Shown here: positions 34,767 to 45,046 of the stretch, piece after piece
Numbering within the stretch: position 1 is the first letter of the stretch
Layout of the letters: each line of letters starts with the position of its first letter
Origin: Orychophragmus violaceus
Taxonomy: Eukaryota > Streptophyta > Magnoliopsida > Brassicales > Brassicaceae
Length of the DNA: 64,000 bases
Assembly (NCBI GenBank): GCA_030180135.1
Contig: CM058231.1
Coordinates: forward strand, 29,391,034-29,455,033
Direction: 5' to 3'
Position numbers and translations under genes: made by a program
The notes under the pieces: generated by a model
What the model was told of the DNA's origin: nothing
The model's database searches: none
Seen by the model: the letters and a program-made list of their open reading frames with translations, nothing else

Positions 34767-37700
34767 GGGGGGGGGAATTCAAATAACACATGATTAATGG
34801 ATTATTCCGCTCTACACCGTACACAACAAGAACCACAACTAATCCCTCTTACCCTCAAGTTTTTGAAACCGGTAAACACCCTAAGATTACTCGCCAAATA
34901 AAATGCCTTATTTTTTTGGGGGGGGGGGGGGGGGGGGGGGGGGGTGAAACACTTTAGCTTCCATGAGAAAGATTGTATACATTTGACATTTGGGCCAGGA
35001 AAGGTGTATCGCAGCCTTTTCTGAAAGTCCCTCTCTGTATGGTATCCTGATTTGACCGAATATTTTCCAGAATTTGTAAAATGCCATCCATTTACATCTG
35101 GTCGGTTAAACATGCTGATCAGTATGCTCACAATAAAGCAGAGACTTCAGGTATAATAAACCTTTCAATCAGTTGTGTGTTCCATACCTTATTTTGGTGA
35201 TCAGTCAGCTGGTCAACCGTAAATAATTGATTATCCGTATGAGGTTTGCAAGTTGCTGGTCTTGGGCGATAGGCTGGAATCCATGAATCATTCCATATTG
35301 AAATGGATGCTCCAGTAACCACTCTCTTAATAAGTCCTTTTTAACCAGAGATCTAGATGAGATAATACTCCTCCATCCATATGATGGAGAATATGATCTG
35401 ATTGGATCCAGTGTATCCGTGTTCCAAAAATACATACCCTTAAAGATATTAGAAAACAAGATATCTGGTTTATCAATCAACCGCCACAACTGTTTGGCTA
35501 GAAAATATGTGTTCGTATCATTAAATCCACTAAAGCCAATGCCAACATTTTCTTTATCGCTGCAAATTTTGTCCCAAGACATCCAATGCATATCTTTATT
35601 TGTTCCTCCCGAGTTCCACCAGAAATGAGAGATCACAATTGTCAATTTTGTAGTCACTATTTTCGGTAACTGAAAGCATGACATCACATGGTTAGGTAAG
35701 GTAATTGCTATTAATTTATCAAAACCTCTTTGCCACCTCTCGTAAAATATTTTGTAGTCCATCCATTCACTCTACAAAAAAAGTCTGTCTTGAAGAAAGC
35801 TAAAAATTTGTGTTTTTGCCCCACCCAAACTCTCTGGAATCCCTAAATATGATCACATTCCACCCAATGTCGCTATACCAAATATATGTTTCATTTCTCC
35901 TTGTACGACTTCATATCCACCTTAAAACCAAACTATAGCGACGACTTTGCGAAATTGATTTGTTGTCCTGAAACTCCCTCATAGTCCTTTAGTATCCGTA
36001 AAATCGCCTGACACTCCTCCTTTTTTGCTTTACAAAGAATAAATTATCATCCGTGAATAATAAATGAGATATGTGTGGACTTGCTCGTGCCACCTTCATT
36101 CCTGTTAAAAATTTCTCCTTTTACGCCTTTCTTATGTTTGCTATCGGAGCTTTCGTACATAATATGGATAAATAAGGTGATAATGGGTCTACTTGTCATA
36201 GTCCTCTTTCCGGAACAATGTGTCCACGTGGTTGGCCATTTATTAGTACCTTGTATTGAATCGTAGTGATGCACTTCATTATCCGATTTACCCATCTTCC
36301 TAAGAACATTCGCAGTAAACATCCATTCAACCATATCATAAGCCTTACTCATATCCGTTTTAATTGCCATAAATTTTACTTTACATGATGGGTTTGTTCT
36401 TAAGCCATGAAAGATTTCCTGTGAGATTAGAATGTTATTCGAAATAAATTTCCTTGCCACAAAAGCTAATTATGTTTCCGAAATAAGATTTGGCAAAAGA
36501 CTTTTAGTCGCTGACATAGGACCTTGGATATAATCTTGTATCCCACATTGCAGAGACTAATTGGCCTTAGCTCTGTCATCCTACTAGGTCGTTCTGTCTT
36601 GGGAATTAGAGAAATATTTGTAATATTTATCTGAGGATCAAGCTCTCCATCTCGTAAAAAATCATTCACCAACCGTAATACATCATGTTTAATTATCACC
36701 CAAGATTGTTGGAAGAACAATGCAGTAATACCATCTGAACCGGTGATTTTCTGGATGCATCATAAATAACGCCGTCCTAACCTCTTCCTTTGTAGCAATT
36801 GCCATAAGTCTTTCATTCATTTGGTAAGTAATCAAATTTGGAACTTCCTGTAGAAAATCCTCGAAATCTGCCGGATTGGTCGTCATAAAAATATCCTCAA
36901 AATATCCCACTTCCACCTGTTCTACCTCTTTATCCTTTGTAACCCATTCCCCTGCCGAATCATGTAAGCCAACAATACGATTTCTCGCACGCCTTTGCTT
37001 GGTCAGAGCAAAAAAGAACTCAGTGTAACGATCCCCATATGTATGCCAAAGATTACAACTCTTTTGTTTCCAAAATAATTCTTCATCTTTATACGCTTTC
37101 TTTAACTTATTCGAGATTTCCCATACCTCTTCTTGAGTTCTATTATCATCCTTTTGAGCCTCTTCCAATTCTCTTTGTAACTCACCGATTTTATCCTTTC
37201 CATACTGCATGTTTTTTTCCCTCTATTTTGAGAGCTTATGTCTGCATCTCCCTATCTTCGACATGAAATTATTCCTGTCACTGTTCACCTCATCAGCCTA
37301 TCCTAATTTAATAGTTTCTATCAGACCGTCATGTCCACCATCTTCTGTCAAACCTAAATTGATTATGCTTCCTTTGTTTTTTATCCTCAATCGTCGCCAC
37401 TAAAGGTTGGTGATCCGAACCTATCATTCCTAGATATTCCACATACGAGAAAGGGAATAATGTATGCCAATCCTCGTTAGCCAGTTCTCTATCAAGTTTG
37501 CATCTAATAATTTGCTTTCCCCATCGAACGCGCCATGATAAGGAATCTCCCAGATGCAAGAACTCTATCAAACCACAATCCTGAATCATATTATTGAAGG
37601 AAACAAAGGTCGGTGCATGCCTTAAGGCACCACCTTGCTTTCCATGGTTTCTTGTAATCTCATTAAGGTCGCCAATGATAAACCATGGACTAGTTCTATT

Positions 37701-38224
37701 CAGTCCGAAACGGGTTAATCTCTCCCACACTTGATCTCTTAATTTTTGAACCATATCTCCATAAATAAAAGATAGATGTTATTATAGTGTCTACCTCAAT
37801 ATCAATAATCCGATTACTGGCATAAACTATATCCACATTATACGTGTTATTATAGTATAAAGTCAATTCTCCGCTCGCTCCTCTTGGAACAACCGTATAT
37901 AATTTATCATATTCAAAGTTTCCTTAAAATTTCTTGGTAAATGGATACAATAGTTTTGTCTTAGAAAAAAAATTCTAGTTTTTTCTTGTACCAGATTTCC
38001 CGCAGATAACCTACCGTCCAATTGCTTCCCAGACCTTGGCAATTCCAACTTAAAATCCACAAACGGTATATTGATAGTTGATTCCCGTAAGAAAAATCTT
38101 CGGATGTGAGGAAATCCATTAACCGTAGCTGTCTTGAATACATTTTTCATACCCATTACCCTATATTCCGATACTATAATTAGTTGAGTTACCAAAGGTC
38201 GTAACATCCATCGGTGGCTATAAA
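34767..38224 (-). pseudogene. LINE-A ORF2: endonuclease and reverse transcriptase
   Basis: Read down the minus strand. Endonuclease start is ILSWNCQGLG (about 38070), then FIIGDLNEITRNHGKQGG, CKLDRELANEDW and the catalytic IGSDHQPL (37754-37329). The linker has RRARNRIVGLHDSAGEW. Reverse transcriptase blocks are ISLIPKTERPSRMTELRPIS (36720-36466) and KFMAIKTDMSKAYDMVEW (36460-36300). The catalytic F/YADD site reads LLFTDDNLFF near 36040, so the alanine is threonine. Next come the thumb region WGVHWMSW-like MHWMSWDKICSDKENVGIGF (35762-35205) and the zf-RVT part (NGWHFTNSGKYSVKSGYH) at 35131-34802. ORF2 makes cDNA at nicked DNA in L1-type retrotransposition. Many frameshifts; cut at 34767 by CACTA. 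Confidence 0.8.
34918..34944. repeat. Homopolymer run of 27 G
   Basis: Twenty-seven consecutive G preceded by seven T, inside LINE-A ORF2 (a poly-proline stretch on the minus strand). Family members are expected to have only a few C here, so this is a local expansion or an assembly problem. Confidence 0.9.
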
Positions 38225-38232
38225 CCGATAAT

Positions 38233-38893
38233 CTACGTTGCATGGAAACTCCGTCGGAGGACCGTTTCCCGTTTCCGAAACGTTTCGGAAATGGAAACGC
38301 GATGGAAACGTGTGGAAACGCGATGGAAACGTGTGGAAACGCGATGGAAACGCGTTTCTTAAAAAATGTTATTTGAAAACGCAATGGAAACGCGTATCCA
38401 TTTTAGGAAACGCCAAATTTTTATTTTTTGAAAACTTTGTTTTATATATGAAAATATAATTATAATTTTTTTTTATAAATATAAGGGTTTAATATATAAT
38501 TTGTAAAAATTTTAAGAAAAAGACTTAATAGGAATATCAGCAGTTTTTCCTAAATTAAGGAGACACAAACGTGATTTAAAAATATAATAGCAAAACACAG
38601 AGGAGAAGAAAGTTTTTCGTATCTTTAGTTTAATTCAATATTTATGCATTGTATTTATTTTCTACTTTTTTAAAAAATTAGCTTGGACTTATGTTGTTTT
38701 AAATATTATGTTGAACTTTGATTTTTTTTTATTTGGTGTTTTCATGATATATTTTTACTAGTAATATATATATAGATACTATATATGTACACGTTTCCAA
38801 AGCGTTTCTATTTTTTAATTTTTCAAAATAATCGTTTCCGCGTTTTCAAACGTTTCGCTTCCGTGTACCCGTTTCTGTTTTTATGCAACGTAG
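38233..38893. mobile_element. hAT-1: non-autonomous hAT element (661 bp)
   Basis: Terminal inverted repeats CTACGTTGCAT (38233-38243) and ATGCAACGTAG (38883-38893) are perfect over 11 bases. They are flanked by an exact eight-base duplication CCGATAAT (38225-38232 and 38894-38901). Eight-base TSDs are the hAT signature. The left subterminal 110 bases hold a GGAAACGYGATGGAAACG tandem array. The right end has scattered CGTTTCC motifs. The interior is AT-rich without coding capacity. It lies in the LINE-A segment upstream of ORF2. Confidence 0.85.
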
Positions 38894-38901
38894 CCGATAA
38901 T

Positions 38902-39064
38902 AATTTTACCCAAAATCTCACCAACGTCTCGTAATATTTTCCTTCCATCACATTACCACCAAAATTTATGAAAAAAAATTCATCTAGAACCAAATTTGTG
39001 CTCCAGAAGAAATTCTTGAGTCATATACAAAAACCTGTACATCCCATTATGAATTTCGTTCATA
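38902..39064 (-). other. LINE-A spacer segment between hAT-1 and Helitron-2
   Basis: Short LINE-A piece assigned by position only; no coding motif. Confidence 0.4.
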
Positions 39065-40045
39065 TCTATACTATTAAAACAGGAAGGTTTGTCATGGTAC
39101 ATAAATGTTGTTTCCGGAATTTGTCCTTGATATTATTAGGATTTGTAACCTTTATTAAGGGTAAAACTGTAAAACAATGTATATTAATAATTTAATTAAA
39201 TTTCATTAAAAGTAATTAGGGAATATAACATTATCTCTACAATCCATGTTTCCAAACAAGACAATTATTAAACATGTAGCCAAACAACCAAATTCTAATG
39301 GATCCCACTTTCCTAATTAATTAAAATCAAAACAAATTAATTGATAAATATAATTAATAATTTATACATCAACTATTATATATAAATTAAGATTCTCTAA
39401 TTTATGATTTAATTCAAAATATATTTATAATATATTTTAATATCTTTTTTCAAATATATATATATATATACATATTACGATTGATGTTTTTACGATTGTA
39501 CTTTTTAGCAAGTTTTTCCATCAAAATGAAAAATATTTAATTAATTAAACGGGTTGAAAAATTAATTAGCCAATCTCGATTATAAATTTTCTATAAAAAA
39601 ATTCGCATATAGTAAATAATTTCAGTTGATATATTTTAAACTTAATAAAAATAATAAAATGATTTCATACTTATATTATTCAAATATTTGAAGCGTCAAT
39701 GTTTGAATGAAGTTTTTAACGGATAGTTCCATCAAATTTGCAAATTATATATACGACTACAACATGTATTTTATAAAATAATATTTTAGATAAATATAAT
39801 AACAATTAAACATATACCACATAACTTTTACAATAGTTGTTTGATATAAATCCTCCAAATAACACATAATTCATTTTAAAAAAAAACTAAATTGCTAACT
39901 CACTGTTTATAATGTTGGTTAAACAATTATAATCAAAATTAGATTACATAATTAAAAATCTAAATTACTATTAACAAAATGAATAAAAAGTAAAATTTGT
40001 AAAGAAAATTAAACCCGCACTTTCTAAGTGCGGGTCAAAATCTAG
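39065..40045 (+). mobile_element. Helitron-2: non-autonomous Helitron (981 bp)
   Basis: 5' end TCTATACTATTAAAACAGG preceded by A (39064). 3' end has hairpin CCCGCAC/GTGCGGG (40014-40020 and 40028-40034), then eleven bases ending in CTAG (40042-40045), followed by T. Both ends match the Arabidopsis-type Helitron (ATREP) pattern of insertion between A and T without target duplication. The body is AT-rich with no Rep/helicase or RPA coding, so it depends on another element. Confidence 0.85.
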
Positions 40046-40447
40046 TTTGTACCCTTAATACATACCGTAAAATACAAAACTTCATACAAATAGAAGTTTA
40101 GATAAACATCTTCCTTCTGCCTTTCAAATTTTATGAAGCCAGTCAAAATAACATTAGTTAGTGTTGCTTTATCCGCATATGCGCCTCGCAGAGCTCCCCG
40201 TATTGGCATGTCATGGGTCAAAGAAACCCTTCTCCGCGACCTTAATAAAACCATCTTAGCCCCAATAAACCTGTTGCAGTACAAGTGTAAATAGAGATAC
40301 AAAATTAGCTCCGATATCAACTTTGCCTCAAAAATCCTATATTTTTGATTCAGATTATTGTAGATCATAGCCTCATATACCCTCAGTTCAAAAAAAAAAA
40401 AAAAAAAAAAGCCTCATATACCCATGCCCATATTCCTAGGTACATAC
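40046..40447 (-). other. LINE-A spacer segment between Helitron-2 and Copia-2
   Basis: Has an open minus-strand stretch (40368-40042) that I do not recognise as any family. Assigned to LINE-A by its place between insertions; it could instead be unrelated sequence that LINE-A or another element carried in. Confidence 0.35.
40370..40423 (+). mobile_element. 28-bp poly(A) retro-insertion with 13-bp target duplication
   Basis: GCCTCATATACCC at 40370-40382 is repeated exactly at 40411-40423. Between them are TCAGTTC plus 21 A (40383-40410). This is what target-primed reverse transcription by LINE machinery leaves when the RNA copy is truncated almost at the tail. The source RNA cannot be identified from seven bases. 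Confidence 0.75.
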
Positions 40448-40620
40448 TATAGAAGAGATATGAAAATGTATTTGATTGATTGATCATTAAGAGTTTGTAC
40501 ACGATATATATAAGAGCTAGTTACAGAATATACTCTAGATAGTTAGCGAGATCGTATGAGAGATTTACTCAGTAGTTACAACAGAAGATAATATCTAAAG
40601 ATACTCTCTTATCTTCTATA
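40448..40620 (-). repeat. Copia-2 3' LTR (173 bp)
   Basis: TATAGAAGAG...CTTCTATA on this strand; one substitution from its mate. Confidence 0.95.
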
Positions 40621-40633
40621 CGCCCCCTCAAGA
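40621..40633 (-). other. Copia-2 polypurine tract
   Basis: Minus strand TTGAGGGGGCG directly before the 3' LTR. The gag-pol stop codon TGA (40630-40628) lies within it. Confidence 0.8.
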
Positions 40634-43600
40634 TGAACGTCCGGAGGAAAGTCCCATCTTGGAAGAGTAAGAAGCGAGTAAAGATCTCGAAACCGGCTTG
40701 GTTAAGGCGTCAGCAAGTTGATCCTTAGATGAAATGTGCGAGACGCGAAGATACCCTGACTGAACCAATTCCCGAATGAAGTGGTAGTCCAAAGCCACAT
40801 GTTTCATTCTCGAGTGAAACACTGGATTAGCGCAAAGATAAGTAGCACCAACATTGTCACAATAAATGATCGGTTGAGCTGAAGATTGAACTCCAAGTTC
40901 TCGCATAAGATTAATAATCCAAATCATTTCAGAAGCAGTATCAGCAACACAACGATACTCAGCTTCTGTAGATGATCTTGCAACAGTTTGCTGCTTCCGA
41001 GAGGACCAGGCAACTGGATTTGAACCCAAGTAGACAATATTTGCACTGGTAGATGTGTAGTCATCGCGATCCCCAGCCCAATCAGCGTCGGAAAAGGCAT
41101 GTAATGCAAACTTGTTTTGGGCGCGAAGAGCAATACCAAGGCCACGCGTGCCAGCGAGATAGCGAAGAACTCGTTTGGCAGCCAACCAATGAAGATCAGT
41201 AGGACGATGCATAAATTGCGACAACCGATTAACAGCGTACGCAATATCAGGTCTGGTGAAGTGAAGATACTGAAGACTCCCCACCACCATTCGGTACTCA
41301 GTGCCATCCGACAAGGCTGTGCCCGAGAGTAATTGAAGGCGATCTGTGGTAACCATAGGTGAGCTGACAGGTTTTGCTTCAGACATGCCTGTCTTGGCCA
41401 ACAGATCGTTTATGTATTTACGTTGAGTAAGAAGGAGTCCAGCAGCAGTACGTTGAACCTCGATTCCCAAGAAGTAAGCAAGCTCACCGAGATCCTTCAA
41501 TGAAAACCGATGGCTTAGTTTGTCAATGAACTGCTGAACATTGCGTGAGTCATTACCCGTTACAATGATATCGTCGACATAGATCAGGACATAGAGAATG
41601 ACAGAGTCCGTGAGCAGAATAAACAGAGATGCATCAGCAAGAGAATTTTTGAACCCCAATGCAACCAGAAAATTGCGCAGCTCCAAATACCACATCCGTG
41701 GAGCTTGTTTAAGCCCATAAATAGCTTTCTGTAGTTTGCATACATGATTCGGTTTATCTCTATCAATAAAGCCTGGTGGTTGTTCCATATACACATCTTC
41801 GGTAAGATTACCCTGAAGAAAAGCGTTGTTAACATCAAGCTGACGCAAATCCCAATTCTTAGAAACCGCAATACCGAGGATAAGTAAGATCGTTGGCTGC
41901 TTGATCACCGGACTGTAAGTTTCCTGATAATCAACACCAGGGCGTTGATGAAAGCCCTTTGCAACAAGACGAGATTTGAACCTGTCCACAGACCCATCAG
42001 GTTTCCTCTTTGTCTTGAACACCCATTTACATCCCACCAGAGAAAACCGTGGATTCATAGGAACCAAGTTCCAAGTATGATTACGAAGCTGAGAGTCAAA
42101 CTCTTCGCTCATAGATGCCCTCCATCGCTCATCTTTCAAGGCTTGTGTTACACAAGTAGGCTCATCATCCGATTGTTGTTGAGACGAAGAGGTAGCAACC
42201 ATTGAAAATTTGACCTTAGGCTTGACAATATGATTCTTGGCACGAGTTCGCATAGTGTGATCATTGACTGGGACAATCACTTTGGGCGCAAGAGCAGTAG
42301 TAACAACAGGTGGAAGTTCTGTACTATCCACTTGTGCACTAGGTGATACTTCGGGCTCCACTGAATCAATAAGTGTCGTTGTGGGAGTAGTCAACTCTGC
42401 AACAACCTGATTCTCAACAGTAGATAAATTCACGTCAGTTTCAGGAGGTAAAGAAGACAAACCTGAGAGCTCCACAGAAGACGGAGGACTTGGTGGCGAG
42501 ATCGAGATTGTGGTGACTGGCGGACACCAAATAGCAGCTGTTGGCTCGGGTTGGGATTGAGTTTTAGAGAGATGGGAATATGGAAATTCTGTTTCGACAA
42601 AGTGAACATGACGACTGATAAAGATACGCTTAGAAGCAGGCTCAAGGCATAAGAAGGCACTTTGAGTTAACGAGTACCCAAGAAACAGACATGGAACAGA
42701 TTTAGCCTCAAGTTTATGGCGTGTGTATGGACGAATCCAAGGATAGCAGAGACACCCAAAAACTCTCAGCTTTGTATAGTTTGGTGGGGTACCAAAGAGC
42801 TTTTCAAACGCAGAGATATTGCCCAAGGTTGATGTTGGTTGTCGGTTTATAAGATACACCGCGGCTGCCATCGCATAAGTCCAAAACCGAGCCGGCATTG
42901 ATGCATGAGATAACAAGGCCAGACCAGTTTCCACTATGTGGCGATGCCGCCGTTCCGAAAACCCATTGTGTTGAGGCGTATGCGGTGGCGTGGTCAAGTG
43001 CGTTATACCATGAGAAGAGAGATAATCAGCCAACACAACATACTCACCTCCATTGTCAGTATAGAAGGTGATTAGTTGATGAGAGAAACGTTTCTCAACC
43101 AGAGAACGCCACCGAATGAATGTCTCGCGTACATCTGATTTTCGTCGTAAGGGGTAAAACCAAATGTAGTGTGTAAAGTGATCGACAAAAATGAGATAAT
43201 ATTTGAATCCATCAAGTGAGACAATTGGTGACGTCCATACATCTGAGTAAACAAGTTCAAGAGGTTTGGAAGTTGAAAATGATGAGTTTAACGAGAAAGG
43301 AAGCCTGTGGCTTTTGTTTATTGAACAATCAACGCAATGAAAACCAGACAATGACTTGGAATCAGAAATTAAAGAAGAAGAAACAATGGATTTTAAAACA
43401 GGAGCGGCTGGGTGACCAAGTCGAGAGTGCCAGATTGAAAGTGGAGTTTTAGTGAGAGCTGAAAAAGTTGTAGGTGTATGCGAATCTCGATCTGGCCACA
43501 CGTATCCGCCGTCTTTAGTTTCCCCGGTGAGAAGTGGAGCTCCCGTGGTTAGCTCCTTGACCTGAAACAGATGTGGGAAAAATTCCACAGACACATTATT

Positions 43601-44824
43601 GTCAGTACAAAGCTTGTTCACAGAGAGCAGATTCTTCGCAATCGATGGTACATGAAGAACATTATTGAGATGAAATTTGTGATGAGAAGAGTGAAGAAGA
43701 GAGGAACCCGTGTTGGCTATCTCTAGACCCTTTCCATCGCCGACCATGACTTCATCACTGCCTGTGTAAGGTGTGTGTAAGGAGAGATTGGCCAGGTCAG
43801 ATGTGAGATGATGCGAAGCACCAGAATCCATGAGCCACGCCGGTGATTCTGTGCCCTGAGTAAAAGCAGAGTACGCCGATGGATTGGAGCGATTCACCCC
43901 ATTGGATTGAGCAGACGAACCAGACTGAGAGCCATGTGAGACGATGCGGAATGAAGGACACCGTTTCACGCTGTGGCCTTGGGTACCACAAGCCTGACAC
44001 CTGCCGAGATATGGACGTGATGTCCTTTGATCGCCATTGTTGTTGCCAGACTTGGCGTAGGATGAGTTGCTCGTGTTGTTGTTGTTGTTGTTAGATCGCC
44101 AATGGCGATTTTTCTGTTGAGCATGATTGGCGGTGATTGGGATTGTAGACGATGCAGAGTTGATAGTCTGCAGAGCCAGCTCACGAGTGATCAATTTCTC
44201 GTGTAGCTCCGCGAAGGAGATCACCGTATCTCGTCCTTGGATAGCCTCAACGATGGATTTGTAATCATCAGTTAGACCTTCAAGGACTGCATCAACAATG
44301 TCTTCGTGATCCAATGGATTCCCAAGGAGAGCCAATGAATCAGAGATCGCCTTGATTTGTTGCATGAAGACAGCAATCGAACTGTCCCCTTTGACACACT
44401 GGCGCAGCTGATTCTTGAGTTGCTTGATGTGTCCCCTGGTTGGCTTTGCATATGTTGCAGCCAGGGTCGTCCAAGCTTCAAGAGAGGTCGTCGCTGTTGC
44501 GATGAGAGGTTGTAAAGTGATCTCAATTGCACCCATGAGAGCACTAAACAACAGGCTGTCCTGTCTTTGCCATAAGACAAAATCAGGATTTGCAATGTCA
44601 CCACCGTCACTCATGATCGTCTTTGGTGGTAACTCAGCAGAGGAATCAACATATTTGAGCAAGTCATATCCCCGAAGGAGAGATTTAACCTGGACATTCC
44701 ATGTGATGTAATTTGTGGTGGAAAGTTTAGTGACATTGATCATGTTGATCGAAAGCACAGTTTTGGGAGATGATCCAGCACTGATCACCTCGATTTCAGA
44801 GATGGTGTTTGAGGCGGAAGCCAT
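40628..44824 (-). CDS. Copia-2 gag-pol polyprotein (1398 aa)
   Basis: Uninterrupted frame from ATG 44824 (MASASNTISEIEV). Gag spans about residues 25-230 (VTKLSTTNYITWNVQVKSLL). The CCHC knuckle CQACGTQGHSVKRC is at about 276-289. The protease site is WLMDSGASHH (Asp near 333), and the pre-integrase motif WHSRLGHP is near 465. Integrase has catalytic Asp in VYSDVW (about 528), Asp in YTDNGGEY (590) and Glu in GFSERRHR (624), with the 33-residue spacing I recall for the RE1 lineage. Reverse transcriptase (about 925-1170) carries YVDD at 1082-1085. RNase H (about 1240-1380) includes FSDADWAGD, STEAEYR and RMKHVALDYHFIRE. Closest in remembered sequence to Arabidopsis RE1/RE2. Every catalytic residue checked is present. 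Confidence 0.95.
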   Translation of the reverse strand: MASASNTISEIEVISAGSSPKTVLSINMINVTKLSTTNYITWNVQVKSLLRGYDLLKYVDSSAELPPKTIMSDGGDIANPDFVLWQRQDSLLFSALMGAIEITLQPLIATATTSLEAWTTLAATYAKPTRGHIKQLKNQLRQCVKGDSSIAVFMQQIKAISDSLALLGNPLDHEDIVDAVLEGLTDDYKSIVEAIQGRDTVISFAELHEKLITRELALQTINSASSTIPITANHAQQKNRHWRSNNNNNNTSNSSYAKSGNNNGDQRTSRPYLGRCQACGTQGHSVKRCPSFRIVSHGSQSGSSAQSNGVNRSNPSAYSAFTQGTESPAWLMDSGASHHLTSDLANLSLHTPYTGSDEVMVGDGKGLEIANTGSSLLHSSHHKFHLNNVLHVPSIAKNLLSVNKLCTDNNVSVEFFPHLFQVKELTTGAPLLTGETKDGGYVWPDRDSHTPTTFSALTKTPLSIWHSRLGHPAAPVLKSIVSSSLISDSKSLSGFHCVDCSINKSHRLPFSLNSSFSTSKPLELVYSDVWTSPIVSLDGFKYYLIFVDHFTHYIWFYPLRRKSDVRETFIRWRSLVEKRFSHQLITFYTDNGGEYVVLADYLSSHGITHLTTPPHTPQHNGFSERRHRHIVETGLALLSHASMPARFWTYAMAAAVYLINRQPTSTLGNISAFEKLFGTPPNYTKLRVFGCLCYPWIRPYTRHKLEAKSVPCLFLGYSLTQSAFLCLEPASKRIFISRHVHFVETEFPYSHLSKTQSQPEPTAAIWCPPVTTISISPPSPPSSVELSGLSSLPPETDVNLSTVENQVVAELTTPTTTLIDSVEPEVSPSAQVDSTELPPVVTTALAPKVIVPVNDHTMRTRAKNHIVKPKVKFSMVATSSSQQQSDDEPTCVTQALKDERWRASMSEEFDSQLRNHTWNLVPMNPRFSLVGCKWVFKTKRKPDGSVDRFKSRLVAKGFHQRPGVDYQETYSPVIKQPTILLILGIAVSKNWDLRQLDVNNAFLQGNLTEDVYMEQPPGFIDRDKPNHVCKLQKAIYGLKQAPRMWYLELRNFLVALGFKNSLADASLFILLTDSVILYVLIYVDDIIVTGNDSRNVQQFIDKLSHRFSLKDLGELAYFLGIEVQRTAAGLLLTQRKYINDLLAKTGMSEAKPVSSPMVTTDRLQLLSGTALSDGTEYRMVVGSLQYLHFTRPDIAYAVNRLSQFMHRPTDLHWLAAKRVLRYLAGTRGLGIALRAQNKFALHAFSDADWAGDRDDYTSTSANIVYLGSNPVAWSSRKQQTVARSSTEAEYRCVADTASEMIWIINLMRELGVQSSAQPIIYCDNVGATYLCANPVFHSRMKHVALDYHFIRELVQSGYLRVSHISSKDQLADALTKPVSRSLLASYSSKMGLSSGRSS

Positions 44825-44857
44825 TTGTTTTGTTTTAGGTTAGAGGTCCTTTAGAAA

Positions 44858-44873
44858 GGAAGCTCTGATACCA
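44858..44873 (-). other. Copia-2 primer-binding site (initiator tRNA-Met)
   Basis: Minus strand TGGTATCAGAGCTTCC abuts the LTR end with no spacer. Confidence 0.9.
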
Positions 44874-45046
44874 TATAGAAGAGATATGAAAATGTATTTG
44901 ATTGATTGATCATTAAGAGTTTGTACACGATATATATAAGAGCTAGTTACAGAATATACTCTAGATAGTTAGCGAGATCGTATGAGAGATTTACTCAGTA
45001 GTAACAACAGAAGATAATATCTAAAGATACTCTCTTATCTTCTATA
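44874..45046 (-). repeat. Copia-2 5' LTR (173 bp)
   Basis: Mate of 40448-40620. On the minus strand a TATATATA stretch near 44930 is the likely TATA region. Confidence 0.95.

Larger units (their letters stand above)
40448..45046 (-). mobile_element. Copia-2: intact young Copia element (4599 bp), RE1/RE2-like
   Basis: LTRs of 173 bp at 40448-40620 and 44874-45046 differ at one position that I can find (AGTAGTTAC versus AGTAGTAAC). The target duplication CATAC is perfect (40443-40447 and 45047-45051). LTR ends are TA...TA (TATAGAAGA...TCTTCTATA) rather than TG...CA. PBS, PPT and a full-length gag-pol frame are all present, so the copy may be autonomous. It is the youngest structure in the window that can be dated by LTR identity. 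Confidence 0.95.
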
